In this document: positions 41,953 through 50,553 of the stretch, one piece after another
How the letters are laid out: each line of letters starts with the position of its first letter
Position numbering within the stretch: the first letter of the stretch is position 1
Assembly: GCA_934247225.1 (NCBI GenBank)
Contig: CAKQJE010000009.1
Location: forward strand, 27,361 to 91,360
DNA length: 64,000 bases
DNA from: an uncultured Clostridia bacterium
GTDB lineage: Bacteria > Bacillota > Clostridia > Christensenellales > Borkfalkiaceae
Direction: 5' to 3'
Notes under the pieces: model-generated
Seen by the model: only the letters and a program-made list of their open reading frames with translations
Database searches by the model: none
What the model was told of the DNA's origin: nothing
Position numbers and translations under genes: made by a program

Positions 41953-43182
41953 TTATAACCCTCTTGCCGAAGCGCAAAAATCGAGACATTCCTTTTTTGT
42001 AAAGACAAGATCGTCCAATTTCGTTCTGTAATTATAGAAAAACGCGTAAAGCTCCTCAATTTTTTCCGCGCCGTTAAACGGTATAACGACTTTGAATGCT
42101 CCGTCCTTTTTAACGAACGCCCGCGAAATTTTGTCTCCGACGAAACCTTTCGATTTAAGCGTTCCCTCTATCCGTTTTTCGATATCGATAAGGGTGAAAA
42201 CGATATACGGAGCATAATTTAAAGCCTGAACGTTTTCGGCAAGAAAACGCGTTGTATCGAGTCCGCCGCGAACCGAGTCCGAGTCGCAATCAACATCGAA
42301 AAACCGCTCTATAAGTCGATTAACGCCGCTAATCGTCGTATTCCGATAGAAATATCCCATTGCGTGAACATACAACAATCCGCCGTCTCCGCAGATCGTT
42401 ACCACGCTTTTTTTTCTGTAAATCGCGAGCTTTTTATCACGATAAACAAACAGACAATAATCGTCGCCGAGAGTCGTTTTCACCCCTCTCGCTTGTTTAA
42501 AAACATATTCGCAAAGCGGTTCGTATTCGCCCGTGCCGCTTATTTTGCAACCTATCCCCGAAACGACCTGCTTTTTACCATCGAACAACGCGGCTTTCGC
42601 GAGCTTGTCCACCTCTTCGTTATAACTGTTATTGCTATGACCTTTGACTTTTTCGAAAACGATTTTAAGCGCGCCCGCGTATCTTTTGAGCCTGTTCATA
42701 TAATAGACCGAAACCGCGCCTTTTGCTTGCCAGCGACCTTCCGCCCAAGCAGATAAACCTTCGTAGTCGTGATAAATTTTAAGCTTGTCGCAGCCGTTTA
42801 AAAAAGCCCATTTCACTGCTTCGAGCGCGCCGAGAATTTCTCCCGCGACGTTTCTCGACGAAAGAAATTCGGGATTATTTCCGCTGTCGCAAAACGAAAA
42901 ACGACTGCCGTCCGGCAAAAAAGCTATCGCGCCGAACGAATATTTTCCCGTCGACTCCTCATAGCTCCCGTCCGTATACGCAACGGCATAACCGTTTTTC
43001 ATATCTTCCTTAACGGCGTTTTCGGCGTAGTCCTCGCCCGAAAAATAACATTCGGCTTCCTTTTTCGAGGAAAAACTCTTGTATTTATAACCTTTCTTGC
43101 CGGCGAGGAACTCCTTGCAGGAATCCCAGTCGGTGAAAAGGTGTTTTTCATCGTTACCTTTAACGGCGTAATACTTGCTCAA
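41953..43182 (-). CDS. rnhA: Ribonuclease H with viroplasmin domain and an unknown C-terminal domain
   Basis: A 409-residue three-part protein. Residues 1-50 match the caulimovirus viroplasmin/RNase H N-terminal RNA-DNA binding domain (YYAVKG, KYKSFSSKKEAECYF). Residues 62-200 are a type 1 RNase H, with catalytic acidic residues in YTDGS, GEILGALEA, YHDYEG and the final NEEVDKLAK. Residues 210-409 form an added domain unlike normal RNase HI (about 150-300 aa total). It has paired helices (IEKRIEGTLKSKGF, IEELYAFFYNYRTKL) that faintly recall the RnlA/RNase LS C-terminal region. It is transcribed alone from its own promoter. Confidence 0.85.
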   Translation of the reverse strand: MSKYYAVKGNDEKHLFTDWDSCKEFLAGKKGYKYKSFSSKKEAECYFSGEDYAENAVKEDMKNGYAVAYTDGSYEESTGKYSFGAIAFLPDGSRFSFCDSGNNPEFLSSRNVAGEILGALEAVKWAFLNGCDKLKIYHDYEGLSAWAEGRWQAKGAVSVYYMNRLKRYAGALKIVFEKVKGHSNNSYNEEVDKLAKAALFDGKKQVVSGIGCKISGTGEYEPLCEYVFKQARGVKTTLGDDYCLFVYRDKKLAIYRKKSVVTICGDGGLLYVHAMGYFYRNTTISGVNRLIERFFDVDCDSDSVRGGLDTTRFLAENVQALNYAPYIVFTLIDIEKRIEGTLKSKGFVGDKISRAFVKKDGAFKVVIPFNGAEKIEELYAFFYNYRTKLDDLVFTKKECLDFCASARGL

Positions 43183-43219
43183 TTTAACTTTGTGCCGATT
43201 TCGACACTCTCCCGAATAT

Positions 43220-43248
43220 ATTTTAACACAAAAAATATTTTTTTACAA
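43220..43248 (-). promoter_or_regulatory. Promoter of the RNase H gene
   Basis: TTGTAA - 17 bp - TAAAAT on the minus strand, about 35 nt upstream of the start codon at 43182. Confidence 0.65.
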
Positions 43249-43249
43249 C

Positions 43250-43570
43250 TATATATGAAATTTTAACCGTTGCGGAATCGATTTTACCCACTAAAAACGT
43301 TAAATTTCTTCAAAAACTACCCTTTCGGCAATTTCCGTTACTTGTTTTCTCCTTTCGGGAGAAATGTCGCCGAGATAATTACGTAACGATTAAAATATTC
43401 TTTCGTCGTTATCGTGTTCCGAAATATCTCCGGACAAAAACAGGCTTATCGGTTAAGGTAAAGCTACTTGCAAGCAATAAAAGACTCGCCGTTTACCGGC
43501 AAGCCCATTGTGTAATATTCTTGTATAATATCATTGTATAATATCATCGAAAGCAAAACGGCGTTTTAGG
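43250..43570. other. Non-coding gap with small hairpins and a 13-bp tandem repeat
   Basis: No frame with a ribosome site is visible. It holds a perfect hairpin tttctcc-tttc-gggagaaa (about 43354-43372) and a hairpin-rich stretch near 43440-43505. There are two exact tandem copies of ttgtataatatca (43521-43533 and 43534-43546), each containing a TATAAT. Confidence 0.6.
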
Positions 43571-43617
43571 GCAAAAATAAAAGACTGCCTCGTCGCAATC
43601 GCGCAACAAGGCAGCCT
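43571..43617 (-). terminator. Intrinsic terminator of the signalling operon
   Basis: A stem built on ctgcct/aggcag, extended with mismatches (43583-43617), is followed on the minus strand by TTTTATTTTT. It lies just past the Hpt stop codon. Confidence 0.8.
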
Positions 43618-43625
43618 TGAAAATT

Positions 43626-43982
43626 TTATCCTTTTACATATTCTTTTATCGCCGAAATCACATTTTCGTAGTCGGCTTTCACCTTTTCGAAAAGCTCGTC
43701 CGCATTCGTCGTAAAAGCCCCGCCGCGCAAAACTTCCGTTAATTCCGCCGCGGATTTTCCGAGCGCCGTAAAGCCGAGATTTTGCGCAACGCCTTTTAAG
43801 GTGTGCGCTCCTCTGAAAGCCTTCTCGGCATCCCGCTCGCGCATACCTTCGTTAAGCACGGAAAAGCTGTCGTCGGCGACAAACTTCACGACAAAACGCG
43901 AAACGAGTTCTTCGGATATAAGCCTTTTCACAACGTCGTCATAATCTCCGACGATAGAATTATAAAGCTGTTTAAGAGTCAT
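43626..43982 (-). CDS. Hpt phosphotransfer protein
   Basis: A 118-residue four-helix histidine phosphotransfer protein. The phosphoacceptor motif is HTLKGVAQNLGF (His near residue 57). It would take phosphate from the receiver domain of the upstream hybrid kinase. Its ATG is in the same reading frame as that kinase, separated only by TAG AAT, so it looks like the detached C-terminal Hpt domain of a BarA-type sensor. An 11-G run just before the stop codon is the only ribosome-site-like sequence. Confidence 0.9.
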   Translation of the reverse strand: MTLKQLYNSIVGDYDDVVKRLISEELVSRFVVKFVADDSFSVLNEGMRERDAEKAFRGAHTLKGVAQNLGFTALGKSAAELTEVLRGGAFTTNADELFEKVKADYENVISAIKEYVKG

Positions 43983-43985
43983 ATT

Positions 43986-46157
43986 CTACCCCCCCCCCCG
44001 AGTTTTTTTGACTAATCTTTGAACACACATCACAAGTTTATCACCGTCTATCGGTTTTGCGATGTGAGCGTTCATTCCTGCCGCACGGGCATTTTCGACA
44101 TCGTCCGCAAATGCGCTTGCAGTCATCGCGATTATCGGAATGGTTTCCGCATCCGAACGTCCCGAGGCTCTGATTTCCCTCGTTGCGGTAAGTCCGTCCG
44201 TAACGGGCATCATAACGTCCATTAAAATAGCGTCGATACTGCCTTCTTCGCTCGCGTTGAAAATATCGACGGCTTCTTTTCCGTCTTTTGCCGAAATTAT
44301 ATTCGCCCCCGCGACTTTGAGAACGAACTCGACTATTTCAAAATTAAGTTCGTTATCTTCGGCGACGAGAATGTTAAGTCCTTTCAGCCTGTCTTTTTCG
44401 TCCGCAACGGGAACGATCGCGGGCTTCTCGCGACCTTCCGCGACTTTCAGTTTTATCTCGACGATAAACGTGGTTCCCTCGCCTTTCTTACTCTCGGCAA
44501 GTATCGTCCAGCCCGCTCTGTCGACAAGTTTTTTAACTATCGAAAGACCTAAGCCTACGCCTTCGAGAGTTGTTCCGTCGGTCTGATTTTCGCGCTCGAA
44601 AGGCTCGTACATTTTCTTTAAAAACTCCTCGTTCATTCCGATGCCCGTGTCGGCGCACTTGCATTCAAAGGAAACCACTCCGTCTTTAAAACCCGTTTCC
44701 ACGCACGAAACGGTTATTTTTCCGTTCGGCTTGTTATATTTTATAGCGTTGCTGACAAGGTTTGTAAAAATTCGCTTTAACTGAACTTTTCCGCCGTAAA
44801 CGTAATCGTGAACGATAACGTACGGTATAACGACAATCGAAATGCCCGCTTCTTTGGTCTGTACGCCCGTAAAGGTTTCGACTTCTTCCAGAAGTTCCGA
44901 CATAACGAAATATTCGTCTTTCCAGACGGGTTCGGTTGTATAAAGTTTGTTCATATCGAGAATATCGTTTACGAGATCGAGAAGATATCCGGAAACGTCC
45001 CAGATTTTTTCGCGGCACTCGCGTTGTTTTTCGGGATCATCGTAATAATATTCGCCTATTTTAACCATTCCGCGAATACCGTTTATCGGCGTTCGTAAAT
45101 CGTGGCTCATTCGTCTTAAAAAGTCGGTTTTAGCCTCGTTCGCGCGGATTGCTTCGGCTGCGAGTTTTTCTTTTTCCAAACGATATGCTTCGTCTCGTTT
45201 TTCCTGTTCTTCGCGTTTTTTACGGATAGTTACAGCTCTTACGGTTATGATAACCGAAACGGCGAGAAGATAAAACAGGAGAAGATAAGGAAGAATCATC
45301 GATCGCCCGCCGAAAACGTCGGAATTAGGTATATACGTGTAAATGTATAATTCCCGACTCTGAGATCTTATTCCGTAATAAATTCCGTCGTCTTCGATAC
45401 GGATAAGCTCGTTAAAAGCGTCGCTTTTTCTTAACTTCCGTATAATCGGACAATCCTGAGCAAGCGTGCCGACCACGCCGTCGATATTTGCGGCAAGAAC
45501 AACATTGCCGTCGGTAACGACAACAGTTCCGTCGGAAGCGAAAACATATCCTTTTAAAAGCGTTGCCACCGAAAATCTGTCGTCTTCGACCTCTTCGATC
45601 CGATGACGTCTGTAACACAAAACAACGCCGTTTCCGTCGTTACGGGAGACCATACTGTAATCATAATAGTAGCCGTTCTTTTTCAATCTTTCCGAATAAC
45701 TTTTGAAAATATCGCCGGCAACAGAACCATATGTTTCGAAAAGGGTTTTCCATGTAGTCGCGTCTTCGTCGCCGTCGGAATAAAACGCAATTACTTCGCA
45801 CGCCGCCGATCCTTTATCCGAAAAGGTCACAAAAATGCCGTTCATCCTGTTACCTTCCGCAAACGATTGAATTTCGGCATCGAGATTGTCCGATTCGAAA
45901 TCTATCATGCTCCTTATTACAAAAGCTTTATCGGAAACTTCGAACAAACTCCTGGAAGTATCTTCGCTTGAAAGCTCTTCGTAACGGATACACTGTTGTT
46001 TTACATACGTGCTGACCGCAATCATCTGTTCTTTTGCGTCTTTCTTATCGTTCGCCGTCGCTATAAGCGTTGCGAAAACACCTATTATAAGCCCTACCAG
46101 TATGAACAAAGCGATATGGACGATTCCTATCCCGGAATCGCTGTTTTTCTTAGTCAT
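43986..46157 (-). CDS. Hybrid sensor histidine kinase/response regulator
   Basis: A 723-residue membrane sensor. A first membrane helix (about 14-34) is followed by a 250-residue extracytoplasmic sensor region and a second helix (288-310). Then come a HisKA domain with SHDLRTP (His352), an HATPase with GIGMNEEFLKKMYEPF and GVGLGLSIV, and a receiver domain (about 600-715, phospho-Asp in LMDVMMP). The C-terminus RGGG is encoded by an 11-G homopolymer. It overlaps the solute-binding gene by 8 nt, so the binding protein may feed its signal to this sensor. Confidence 0.93.
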   Translation of the reverse strand: MTKKNSDSGIGIVHIALFILVGLIIGVFATLIATANDKKDAKEQMIAVSTYVKQQCIRYEELSSEDTSRSLFEVSDKAFVIRSMIDFESDNLDAEIQSFAEGNRMNGIFVTFSDKGSAACEVIAFYSDGDEDATTWKTLFETYGSVAGDIFKSYSERLKKNGYYYDYSMVSRNDGNGVVLCYRRHRIEEVEDDRFSVATLLKGYVFASDGTVVVTDGNVVLAANIDGVVGTLAQDCPIIRKLRKSDAFNELIRIEDDGIYYGIRSQSRELYIYTYIPNSDVFGGRSMILPYLLLFYLLAVSVIITVRAVTIRKKREEQEKRDEAYRLEKEKLAAEAIRANEAKTDFLRRMSHDLRTPINGIRGMVKIGEYYYDDPEKQRECREKIWDVSGYLLDLVNDILDMNKLYTTEPVWKDEYFVMSELLEEVETFTGVQTKEAGISIVVIPYVIVHDYVYGGKVQLKRIFTNLVSNAIKYNKPNGKITVSCVETGFKDGVVSFECKCADTGIGMNEEFLKKMYEPFERENQTDGTTLEGVGLGLSIVKKLVDRAGWTILAESKKGEGTTFIVEIKLKVAEGREKPAIVPVADEKDRLKGLNILVAEDNELNFEIVEFVLKVAGANIISAKDGKEAVDIFNASEEGSIDAILMDVMMPVTDGLTATREIRASGRSDAETIPIIAMTASAFADDVENARAAGMNAHIAKPIDGDKLVMCVQRLVKKTRGGG
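43989..43999 (-). repeat. 11-G homopolymer at the kinase/Hpt junction
   Basis: An uninterrupted run of 11 G on the minus strand encodes the last glycines of the kinase and lies 7 nt before the Hpt start codon. Such runs are prone to slippage. Confidence 0.9.
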
Positions 46158-46968
46158 AATCCACCACGCAGAAATCGGGGTTAAGCCCGTAAGAATTAAA
46201 TAAATTTGCGAAATAGCCGTTGTTTTGCAACAATGAAAAAGTTTTATTCGTTTTTTCTATAATGTCCGCATTGGTTCCGCGAAGAAACGCAACGCCGACC
46301 TGAACATCCAGAAGCGTCTCGTCGAGAATCCGAAGTTTCATCGTACTCGATTTCATGTATTCCAAAAGAACGGGTTCATGCCCAGCAATCGCATCGACAT
46401 AACCTTCGTTCAGAGCGGCAAAAGTATAGGATATATTCGAAAAACAGTTCAATTGCTTTATTTTCGGGATATTTATTTTTGCGCCTGCTCTGCCCGAAAA
46501 AATCTCGTCCGGTTGAGTTGTTGCCTGAACCGCGATTCTTTTATCTTCGAGATCGTCTATTTTCTTTATCGGGCTATCCGCTCTCACCGCAACGACCTCC
46601 CGACTGTTCATATAAGGCAAAGTCCACGAGTATTCGTTTTCTCTGCCCGTTAAAGAAAAGCAGCCCCACACGCAATCGATGTCGCCGCGCGCGAGATAAG
46701 AGTTTTTCTCGCTCCACGTGATATGCACGAATCTGGGCTTATAACCGATATGCCTGCACACTTCTTTCGCAAGCTCCACATCCAGCCCTGCAAACTCGCC
46801 GTTGTCGTCGCGATAAACGAACGGTTCATAATGGTCGACCCCGATAACAAGCTCGGGAAGATTGTTTTCGTTTTCGGCAGACTCACCGCCGCAACCGCAA
46901 AGCAAAATCAACGCCGAAAAAAGTGCCGTTATGAAAGCCGCCGCATTTCGGAAAAAAGATTTATTCAT
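46150..46968 (-). CDS. Family 3 solute-binding lipoprotein
   Basis: A 272-residue extracytoplasmic binding protein. The signal peptide ends in a lipobox (LILLCGC, Cys near residue 25). The SBP_bac_3 fold is shown by LPELVIGVDHYEPFVY, GLDVELAKEVCRHIGYK and AVQATTQPDEI. These usually bind amino acids or related ligands for ABC uptake, but no permease or ATPase is adjacent. Its 8-nt overlaps with the GGDEF gene before it and the kinase after it suggest it serves as a ligand receptor for signalling. Confidence 0.9.
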   Translation of the reverse strand: MNKSFFRNAAAFITALFSALILLCGCGGESAENENNLPELVIGVDHYEPFVYRDDNGEFAGLDVELAKEVCRHIGYKPRFVHITWSEKNSYLARGDIDCVWGCFSLTGRENEYSWTLPYMNSREVVAVRADSPIKKIDDLEDKRIAVQATTQPDEIFSGRAGAKINIPKIKQLNCFSNISYTFAALNEGYVDAIAGHEPVLLEYMKSSTMKLRILDETLLDVQVGVAFLRGTNADIIEKTNKTFSLLQNNGYFANLFNSYGLNPDFCVVDYD

Positions 46969-48910
46969 CAGGCAGATTCTCCTTGCTCGCTATTTTCTTA
47001 AAATTTTCCGAACACTCCCCGAGACACTCCAAAATAAGCGGATTAAACGCCCCGCATTCCCCGTTCTCAATCATTTCCATCGCTTTTTCGTGCGAATAAG
47101 CGGGTTTGTAAGAACGTTTCGAGATAAGCGCGTCGTAAACGTCGCAAACGGAAACAACCTGCGCCGAAACCGGGATTTCGTTTCCTTTAAGTCCGTCGGG
47201 ATAACCCTTTCCGTCGAACCGTTCGTGGTGGTAACGGCAAATTTCGCGCGCGTACTTTATGAGCGGCTCTTTTTCGAATACTTTTATGTTGAGGAGCATT
47301 TTCTCGCCGAGAAGAGTATGAGTTTTCATTATTTCGAACTCTTCGGGGGTGAGTTTACCTTTTTTATCGACTATTTTGCGGTCTATTCTCACTTTTCCTA
47401 TATCGTGCAAAGCCGCCGCCGTAGAAATAGCGTAAATTTCGTCGTTTTTAACGCCGTAAGCTTCTTTTTTCGTGACGTAACGCTCTAAAATAAGCTTTGT
47501 GAACTCCGTCATATGCCCCGCGTGCGTTCCGCCGACGTCCTCTTCCGGATGTTCGATGATCTGACTTAAAATCTCTACGGTCATCATACGATTTTTGTCT
47601 TTAACCCGCATTTCGCGTTTTATTTCGGAAAGCAACTGTTTTTGTTTGAAATAAACATTTATCGTGTTTGAAACGCGCCTGTATACTATTTTTGCATCGA
47701 AAGGACGGGTTATATAGTCGGAAACGCCTTTTTCGTAAGCGAGACGCATAGAATCGTTCGATTCGTCGCCCGTTATGGTTATAACCGGGATATCCGACAT
47801 AAGCCCGCGCTCATTCATATAATCGAGAACGCCGAACCCGCTCATACCGGGCATAATGAGATCGAGAAGAACAACGGAAATATCCGCGCCGTAACGTTCG
47901 ATTTGCGCGGTTGCTTCTTCTCCGCTTTCAGCCTCGATAATTTCGAACTCGTTTTTCAGAATACCCGACAGAATTTCACGGTTAAGCGAGGAATCGTCCA
48001 CGATAAGCACTCGCTTTTTCCTCGGAATCAAATCGTCCGGCTTGTCGTTTCTTTTTATTTCGGTAATAACGCAGTCTTTTTTTTGTTTGGCGATATACAT
48101 AAATTCGTCGGCTTTAACGACGGCGTTTTTAATCGTTTCTCCGCGGCATATGATTCCGCCCGCGGAAACGGACGGCTTAATGGCGGGATAATCGTCCACG
48201 ACGGTTTCCTTGACGCTGTCGCAAATATCGCTTAAACACCTTTTGAAAGCTTCTTCTTTAACGCCGGGAACGACGATCAGAAATTCATCTCCGCCGTAGC
48301 GCACAACTTTATCCGTAAAACGCACGCAGCTTTTCACAGCCGCTGCGACGGCTTTAAGCACGGCGTCGCCTACACCGTGACCGAATAAGTCGTTATAAAG
48401 CTTGAAATCGTCGAGATCGATCATTGCGATGCCGCCGTTCAATTCTTCCCCCGCCAGAAATTCTTCGTAATAACGGCGATTATAAGTTTCGGTTAAGACG
48501 TCTGTATATGTTTTATCGAAATACTTCGCAAGAGGTTCGGCGTATCCGTCCTCATCCGCGTAATCGACGATCATATTTCCGTCGAACCCCCTTATCATTT
48601 CCATAACGCAGGGCTTTCCGTCCACTTCGCGGTAATCGGCGATAACCTGAAAAATCCCGTCTTTGGTTTTCTGGATTTTGGAAAACTGCTTCTTTTCGGT
48701 AAGCGCGCGATAACTTATGCAGTTACGGCAAGCCGAACGCCTTTTCCAGACGTCGAAGCAATCGCCCGATATGCGCTTGTTTTCGCATTTTTCCGTTCTC
48801 GCACCGACCTCGTCTTCCGAAAGCAATCTTACCGAGGAAAACACGTTGCCGAGTATTTCCATTTCGGTTTTAACCTTATTTTCGGTTGTAATCCTGTAAT
48901 CTTCCGACAT
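46961..48910 (-). CDS. GGDEF-REC-HD-GYP bifunctional c-di-GMP signalling protein
   Basis: A 649-residue protein with opposing c-di-GMP domains in one chain. Residues 1-130 are a PAS-like sensor with cysteines at 42, 51, 61 and 64 that may bind a metal or cluster. The GGDEF domain follows (about 135-285) with an intact GGDEF at 206-210 and an RFTD inhibitory site at 197-200. The receiver domain (299-415) has phospho-Asp350. The HD-GYP phosphodiesterase domain (about 440-640) shows AALHDIGK and GKGYPDG. All key motifs are intact, so it may both make and destroy c-di-GMP, switched by the downstream kinase/Hpt relay. Confidence 0.93.
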   Translation of the reverse strand: MSEDYRITTENKVKTEMEILGNVFSSVRLLSEDEVGARTEKCENKRISGDCFDVWKRRSACRNCISYRALTEKKQFSKIQKTKDGIFQVIADYREVDGKPCVMEMIRGFDGNMIVDYADEDGYAEPLAKYFDKTYTDVLTETYNRRYYEEFLAGEELNGGIAMIDLDDFKLYNDLFGHGVGDAVLKAVAAAVKSCVRFTDKVVRYGGDEFLIVVPGVKEEAFKRCLSDICDSVKETVVDDYPAIKPSVSAGGIICRGETIKNAVVKADEFMYIAKQKKDCVITEIKRNDKPDDLIPRKKRVLIVDDSSLNREILSGILKNEFEIIEAESGEEATAQIERYGADISVVLLDLIMPGMSGFGVLDYMNERGLMSDIPVITITGDESNDSMRLAYEKGVSDYITRPFDAKIVYRRVSNTINVYFKQKQLLSEIKREMRVKDKNRMMTVEILSQIIEHPEEDVGGTHAGHMTEFTKLILERYVTKKEAYGVKNDEIYAISTAAALHDIGKVRIDRKIVDKKGKLTPEEFEIMKTHTLLGEKMLLNIKVFEKEPLIKYAREICRYHHERFDGKGYPDGLKGNEIPVSAQVVSVCDVYDALISKRSYKPAYSHEKAMEMIENGECGAFNPLILECLGECSENFKKIASKENLPDE

Positions 48911-48949
48911 ATCAAAACCCCTCGTTTTCTAATTTTTTCTTTAGCGTAA

Positions 48950-48979
48950 AATAACGGCAAGCGCAAGCTCACCGTTATT
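48950..48979 (-). terminator. Hairpin between the decayed genes and the signalling operon
   Basis: A perfect 8-bp stem aataacgg/ccgttatt (48950-48957 and 48972-48979) followed on the minus strand by TTTTACG. It may end transcripts of the decayed genes. It also lies at the start of the new transcript. Confidence 0.5.
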
Positions 48980-49005
48980 ATATCAACATACAATTTTTTT
49001 TGCAA
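48977..49005 (-). promoter_or_regulatory. Promoter of the c-di-GMP/phosphorelay operon
   Basis: TTGCAA - 17 bp - TATAAT on the minus strand, with the start near 48970 and a 60-nt leader. It begins just beyond the stop of the decayed frame at 49010. Confidence 0.7.
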
Positions 49006-49009
49006 GCCT

Positions 49010-49555
49010 TTAAAAGCTTTCCTTGTACAAAACCAAAGATTCGGACGGTCGTTTCGGATTTTTCACTTCGTTAAGCGATAAACTGTAACCGCCGAGATCT
49101 TCGGCAACGATAACGCTGCCGAGCGAAGCCGAATAATATATTGCGTCGGTTGTACGTACCGATTCGTTGCCGAAAGATCCGAACGTGTCTTTACCGATGT
49201 ACCCGCCGTCGACCTTTTCGATTTTTCACATATAGTAAACGCCGTTATGGCGGTGATCGGTCACATTTTTTCTGCGACCCCCTCTTCGTAAAACGTAAAC
49301 GTTTTTCCGTTGCGGCTTACTTTTCTTATAACCGACGGATATAATTCGCAGTCTTCCGCGGTAAGGTCGTCAGCCGTTCCGGGCTTATCCCCTATCGAAG
49401 GAGCAAAAATTCCGTAGGTCGCCGTCGGGGACGATTACGTTTGCGTAAGCCGAATAAGTTTTGCCCGTTCCGAAGAGTATCGCGAGAACGGAAACGCAAA
49501 CGATTACCGCGACAAGAATAACTATGATAAACTTTTTGATAACGTACTTTTTCAT
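49010..49555 (-). pseudogene. Decayed membrane-anchored protein gene
   Basis: An ATG at 49555 with a good AAGGAGA site opens a frame with an N-terminal membrane helix (KKFIIVILVAVIVCVSVLAI). The frame breaks after about 55 residues. It continues in the next frame (YGIFAPSIGDKPGTADDL onward), shifts again near 49265, and has an in-frame TGA near 49230 before ending in GGYSLSLNEVKNPKRPSES and a TAA at 49010. Two frameshifts and one stop indicate a pseudogene. I cannot name the parent family. Sequencing or assembly error is the alternative. Confidence 0.7.
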
Positions 49556-49567
49556 CTCCGTTCTCCT

Positions 49568-49753
49568 TTATCTCGCAAACACCGGTTTGTCGTCGCCGTA
49601 GTGAGACAAAACAAAATCGGTATACGCACCCACAAGTTCCTTTTTATCGGAAAATATGAATTTGGATACCGAAACACAAGCGAAAACAACCAGAACTCAC
49701 AATGCCGCAAAAAGAATTATTACCTTTTTACCTACGCTTTTTCTTATGCGCAT
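49568..49753 (-). pseudogene. Short membrane-anchored frame interrupted by TGA
   Basis: From ATG 49753 the frame reads a basic N-terminus and a hydrophobic helix, with a TGA at codon 19 inside the helix. It continues open to a TAA at 49568, giving about 61 residues ending DDKPVFAR. A TGG-to-TGA change would explain it. It lies 13 nt from the next decayed gene in the same direction. Confidence 0.55.
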
Positions 49754-49896
49754 CCGATTGTCCTTTTTTTTGATTTTTTAATTTTGGATAATATCGAATT
49801 ATCGACTGAAATTATCGAAAGGCTGTCGCCCGTGAAATCCACCGTTTCGCTCTGCCCGAGGAAGAAGGTCTGATATCTTTTTTGCTTCCGTTTCTT

Positions 49897-50490
49897 TTAA
49901 TCGCCACGATTGCTCTCCGTCGTAGCGATATCTTCGGCTTCGAGCATTCCGTCTTCGATTTCGTCCTGCTCGCCGCAAACCATAACCAGAGCGACGATTA
50001 CCGCGCCTACGGCTACCATAAACGCTATCCCCTGCCAGGTTTTGAGCCATTCGATGATTATTCCCGCTTTGGGAATTCTCCCCACCGCTTTGCCCACAAT
50101 CTGGCTCGCGAAAATCGGATCGGGATCCTCGCTTGCGTTGGCGTCGCCTTTCGCGTAATACTTTTCGCCCTCTTTGCGAACAATTCTGTGCGTTACGGAA
50201 ACGGCATCGCCCGCAGGGAAATAAGTTATTATGTCGCCGACTTCGTAGGTCGGACTTTTATTGATTATTATCGTGTCGCCCGCTTCTATCGCACCCGACA
50301 TCGATGGAGTTGCGACAATCAGAACCGATCTTCCGAAAAAGGACGGTATGAGCGACTTTTTAACATATTTATCGTAAGCAAGCGTCGCCGCGACGAATAC
50401 GAGCAAAGCGATTACGGCTCCGAAAAGAATTTTGCCCGCTAAAGACAAAATATCTCCGAATGTTATTTTCTTTTTTTCATTTGTCTGCAT
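49897..50490 (-). CDS. sipW: Signal peptidase I, SipW/ER type
   Basis: A 197-residue signal peptidase. A long N-terminal membrane helix (about 20-45) precedes the catalytic Ser in TPSMSGAIEAGD. VTHRIV follows, with His in place of the usual Lys, as in the SipW/eukaryotic type, then YYAKGDAN. A second C-terminal helix is near 160-178. SipW processes TasA-like fibre proteins, and two such proteins are encoded directly upstream. An open frame continues in the same frame past its stop for about 50 codons, then ends at the next decayed gene. Confidence 0.92.
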   Translation of the reverse strand: MQTNEKKKITFGDILSLAGKILFGAVIALLVFVAATLAYDKYVKKSLIPSFFGRSVLIVATPSMSGAIEAGDTIIINKSPTYEVGDIITYFPAGDAVSVTHRIVRKEGEKYYAKGDANASEDPDPIFASQIVGKAVGRIPKAGIIIEWLKTWQGIAFMVAVGAVIVALVMVCGEQDEIEDGMLEAEDIATTESNRGD

Positions 50491-50553
50491 AATCGCTCGC
50501 TCCTTTGTTTTCGGTTGCTTTGTATTTCCGAAATCTGCGTTTTAGTCCGTTTG

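Noticed and set aside
43440..43505. Plus-strand stretch with GGTAAAGCTAC and CGCCGTTTACCGGC, slightly like a second c-di-GMP aptamer
   Set aside because: The GACGCAAAGC core and the tetraloop stem are missing, it is too short, and no plus-strand gene follows.
49010..49753. TGA read as tryptophan (altered genetic code)
   Set aside because: TGA ends many intact genes here (for example spmA and the radical SAM gene), and the affected frames also carry frameshifts.
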